The position numbers and the translations under genes are program-made. Positions 5,462-5,689 of a stretch of DNA of 5,689 nucleotides are shown here, one piece after another (positions within the stretch are counted from its first letter, which is position 1; every line of letters starts with the position of its first letter). The stretch lies in NCBI GenBank assembly GCA_003554375.1, contig PWGF01000104.1:1-5689 (forward strand), given 5' to 3'. A model generated the notes under the pieces. The model worked only from the letters and a program-made list of their open reading frames with translations. It was not told the origin of the DNA and ran no database searches. This DNA is from Spirochaetaceae bacterium (GTDB taxonomy: Bacteria > Spirochaetota > Spirochaetia > DSM-27196 > SKKC01).

Positions 5462-5654
5462 GTGCAGGCGGAGCTGTGGCGAGGCCGGTGAAGCCCGGCC
5501 GCGCAGGCGGAGTTGTGCCGGGGTCGGCGAGGCCGGGCCGTGCAGGGGCAGCTTCGCCGGGGGCGGTGAAGGCCGGCCGTGCAGGCGGAGGTGGGGCGCC
5601 GACGGCGGGGTGCAGGCGGAGCAGTGGCGAGGTCGGTTGGAAGCGAGCAGGCGG
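5462..5654. repeat. Imperfect GC-rich tandem repeat, 39-base period
   Basis: Units opening with GTGCAGGCGGAG or a close variant start at 5462, 5501, 5540 and 5579, exactly 39 bases apart. Two shorter, more diverged units start at 5610 and 5645. Each 39-base unit ends in a CGGTGAAGsCCGGCC-like segment, and a partial unit end is visible just before 5462. Because 39 is a multiple of three, a plus-strand frame encodes a 13-residue repeat (PCRRSCGEAGEAR-like), but its composition is not protein-like and no start signal is seen. It is more likely a non-coding minisatellite. It may continue beyond the window, though the unit order decays toward 5689. Confidence 0.8.
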
Positions 5655-5689
5655 GAAGCGCGAGCGGCTGGTAGGGGGGAGCGGAATAC

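Noticed and set aside
5462..5654. CRISPR array
   Set aside because: The repeats are contiguous and imperfect, with no unique spacers between conserved direct repeats, and no cas genes are nearby.
5391..5689. Repeat-containing plus-strand protein through the 39-base array
   Set aside because: No start codon with a ribosome binding site, Arg/Gly/Cys-rich composition, and several frames are equally open.

Overview
The window is about 5.7 kb of GC-rich bacterial DNA. It has two metabolic genes at the right, one intact nuclease-type accessory gene in the middle, and a patch of broken mobile or defence-type genes at the left. The HisG (with its PAGSLADPNRGGNL start and ITQSGSALRNYGL loop) and the HisI (with its NCDQN core) look to me like versions seen in spirochaetes. 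The transposase scrap at the left edge recalls spirochaete IS91-like elements. A Spirochaetota origin is therefore plausible, but it rests on memory of families, not on a search.

Left part (1-2010) is a gene graveyard. It opens with a perfect 19-bp inverted repeat at the very edge and fragments that look like an IS91-type transposase. Next, on the minus strand, comes a DUF4143/AAA_14-type ATPase that has lost its central part and its 3' end. Then, on the plus strand, there is an intact Phd/YefM-type antitoxin followed by a VapC-like PIN toxin cut after 60 residues. Nine bases beyond that toxin's stop, on the minus strand, ends a second PIN toxin. This one is complete in content but carries a one-base frameshift, and only about the last 16 codons of its own antitoxin remain.

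Middle (2011-3651): a single intact 546-residue protein joins an N-terminal class I SAM methyltransferase domain, an unassigned middle region and a C-terminal HNH nuclease domain. It is the best candidate in the window for an accessory or defence function. Its start lies about 50 bases past the point where the second antitoxin breaks off, which suggests it arrived by an insertion that destroyed that toxin-antitoxin pair.

Right part (3652-5689): a 208-base convergent gap with two small inverted repeats, then the minus-strand pair hisI-hisG. These are tightly coupled (2-base gap) and encode steps 3 and 1 of histidine synthesis. Upstream of hisI lies very GC-rich DNA holding an imperfect tandem repeat with an exact 39-base period over its first copies. 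No tRNA, rRNA or CRISPR array was seen.
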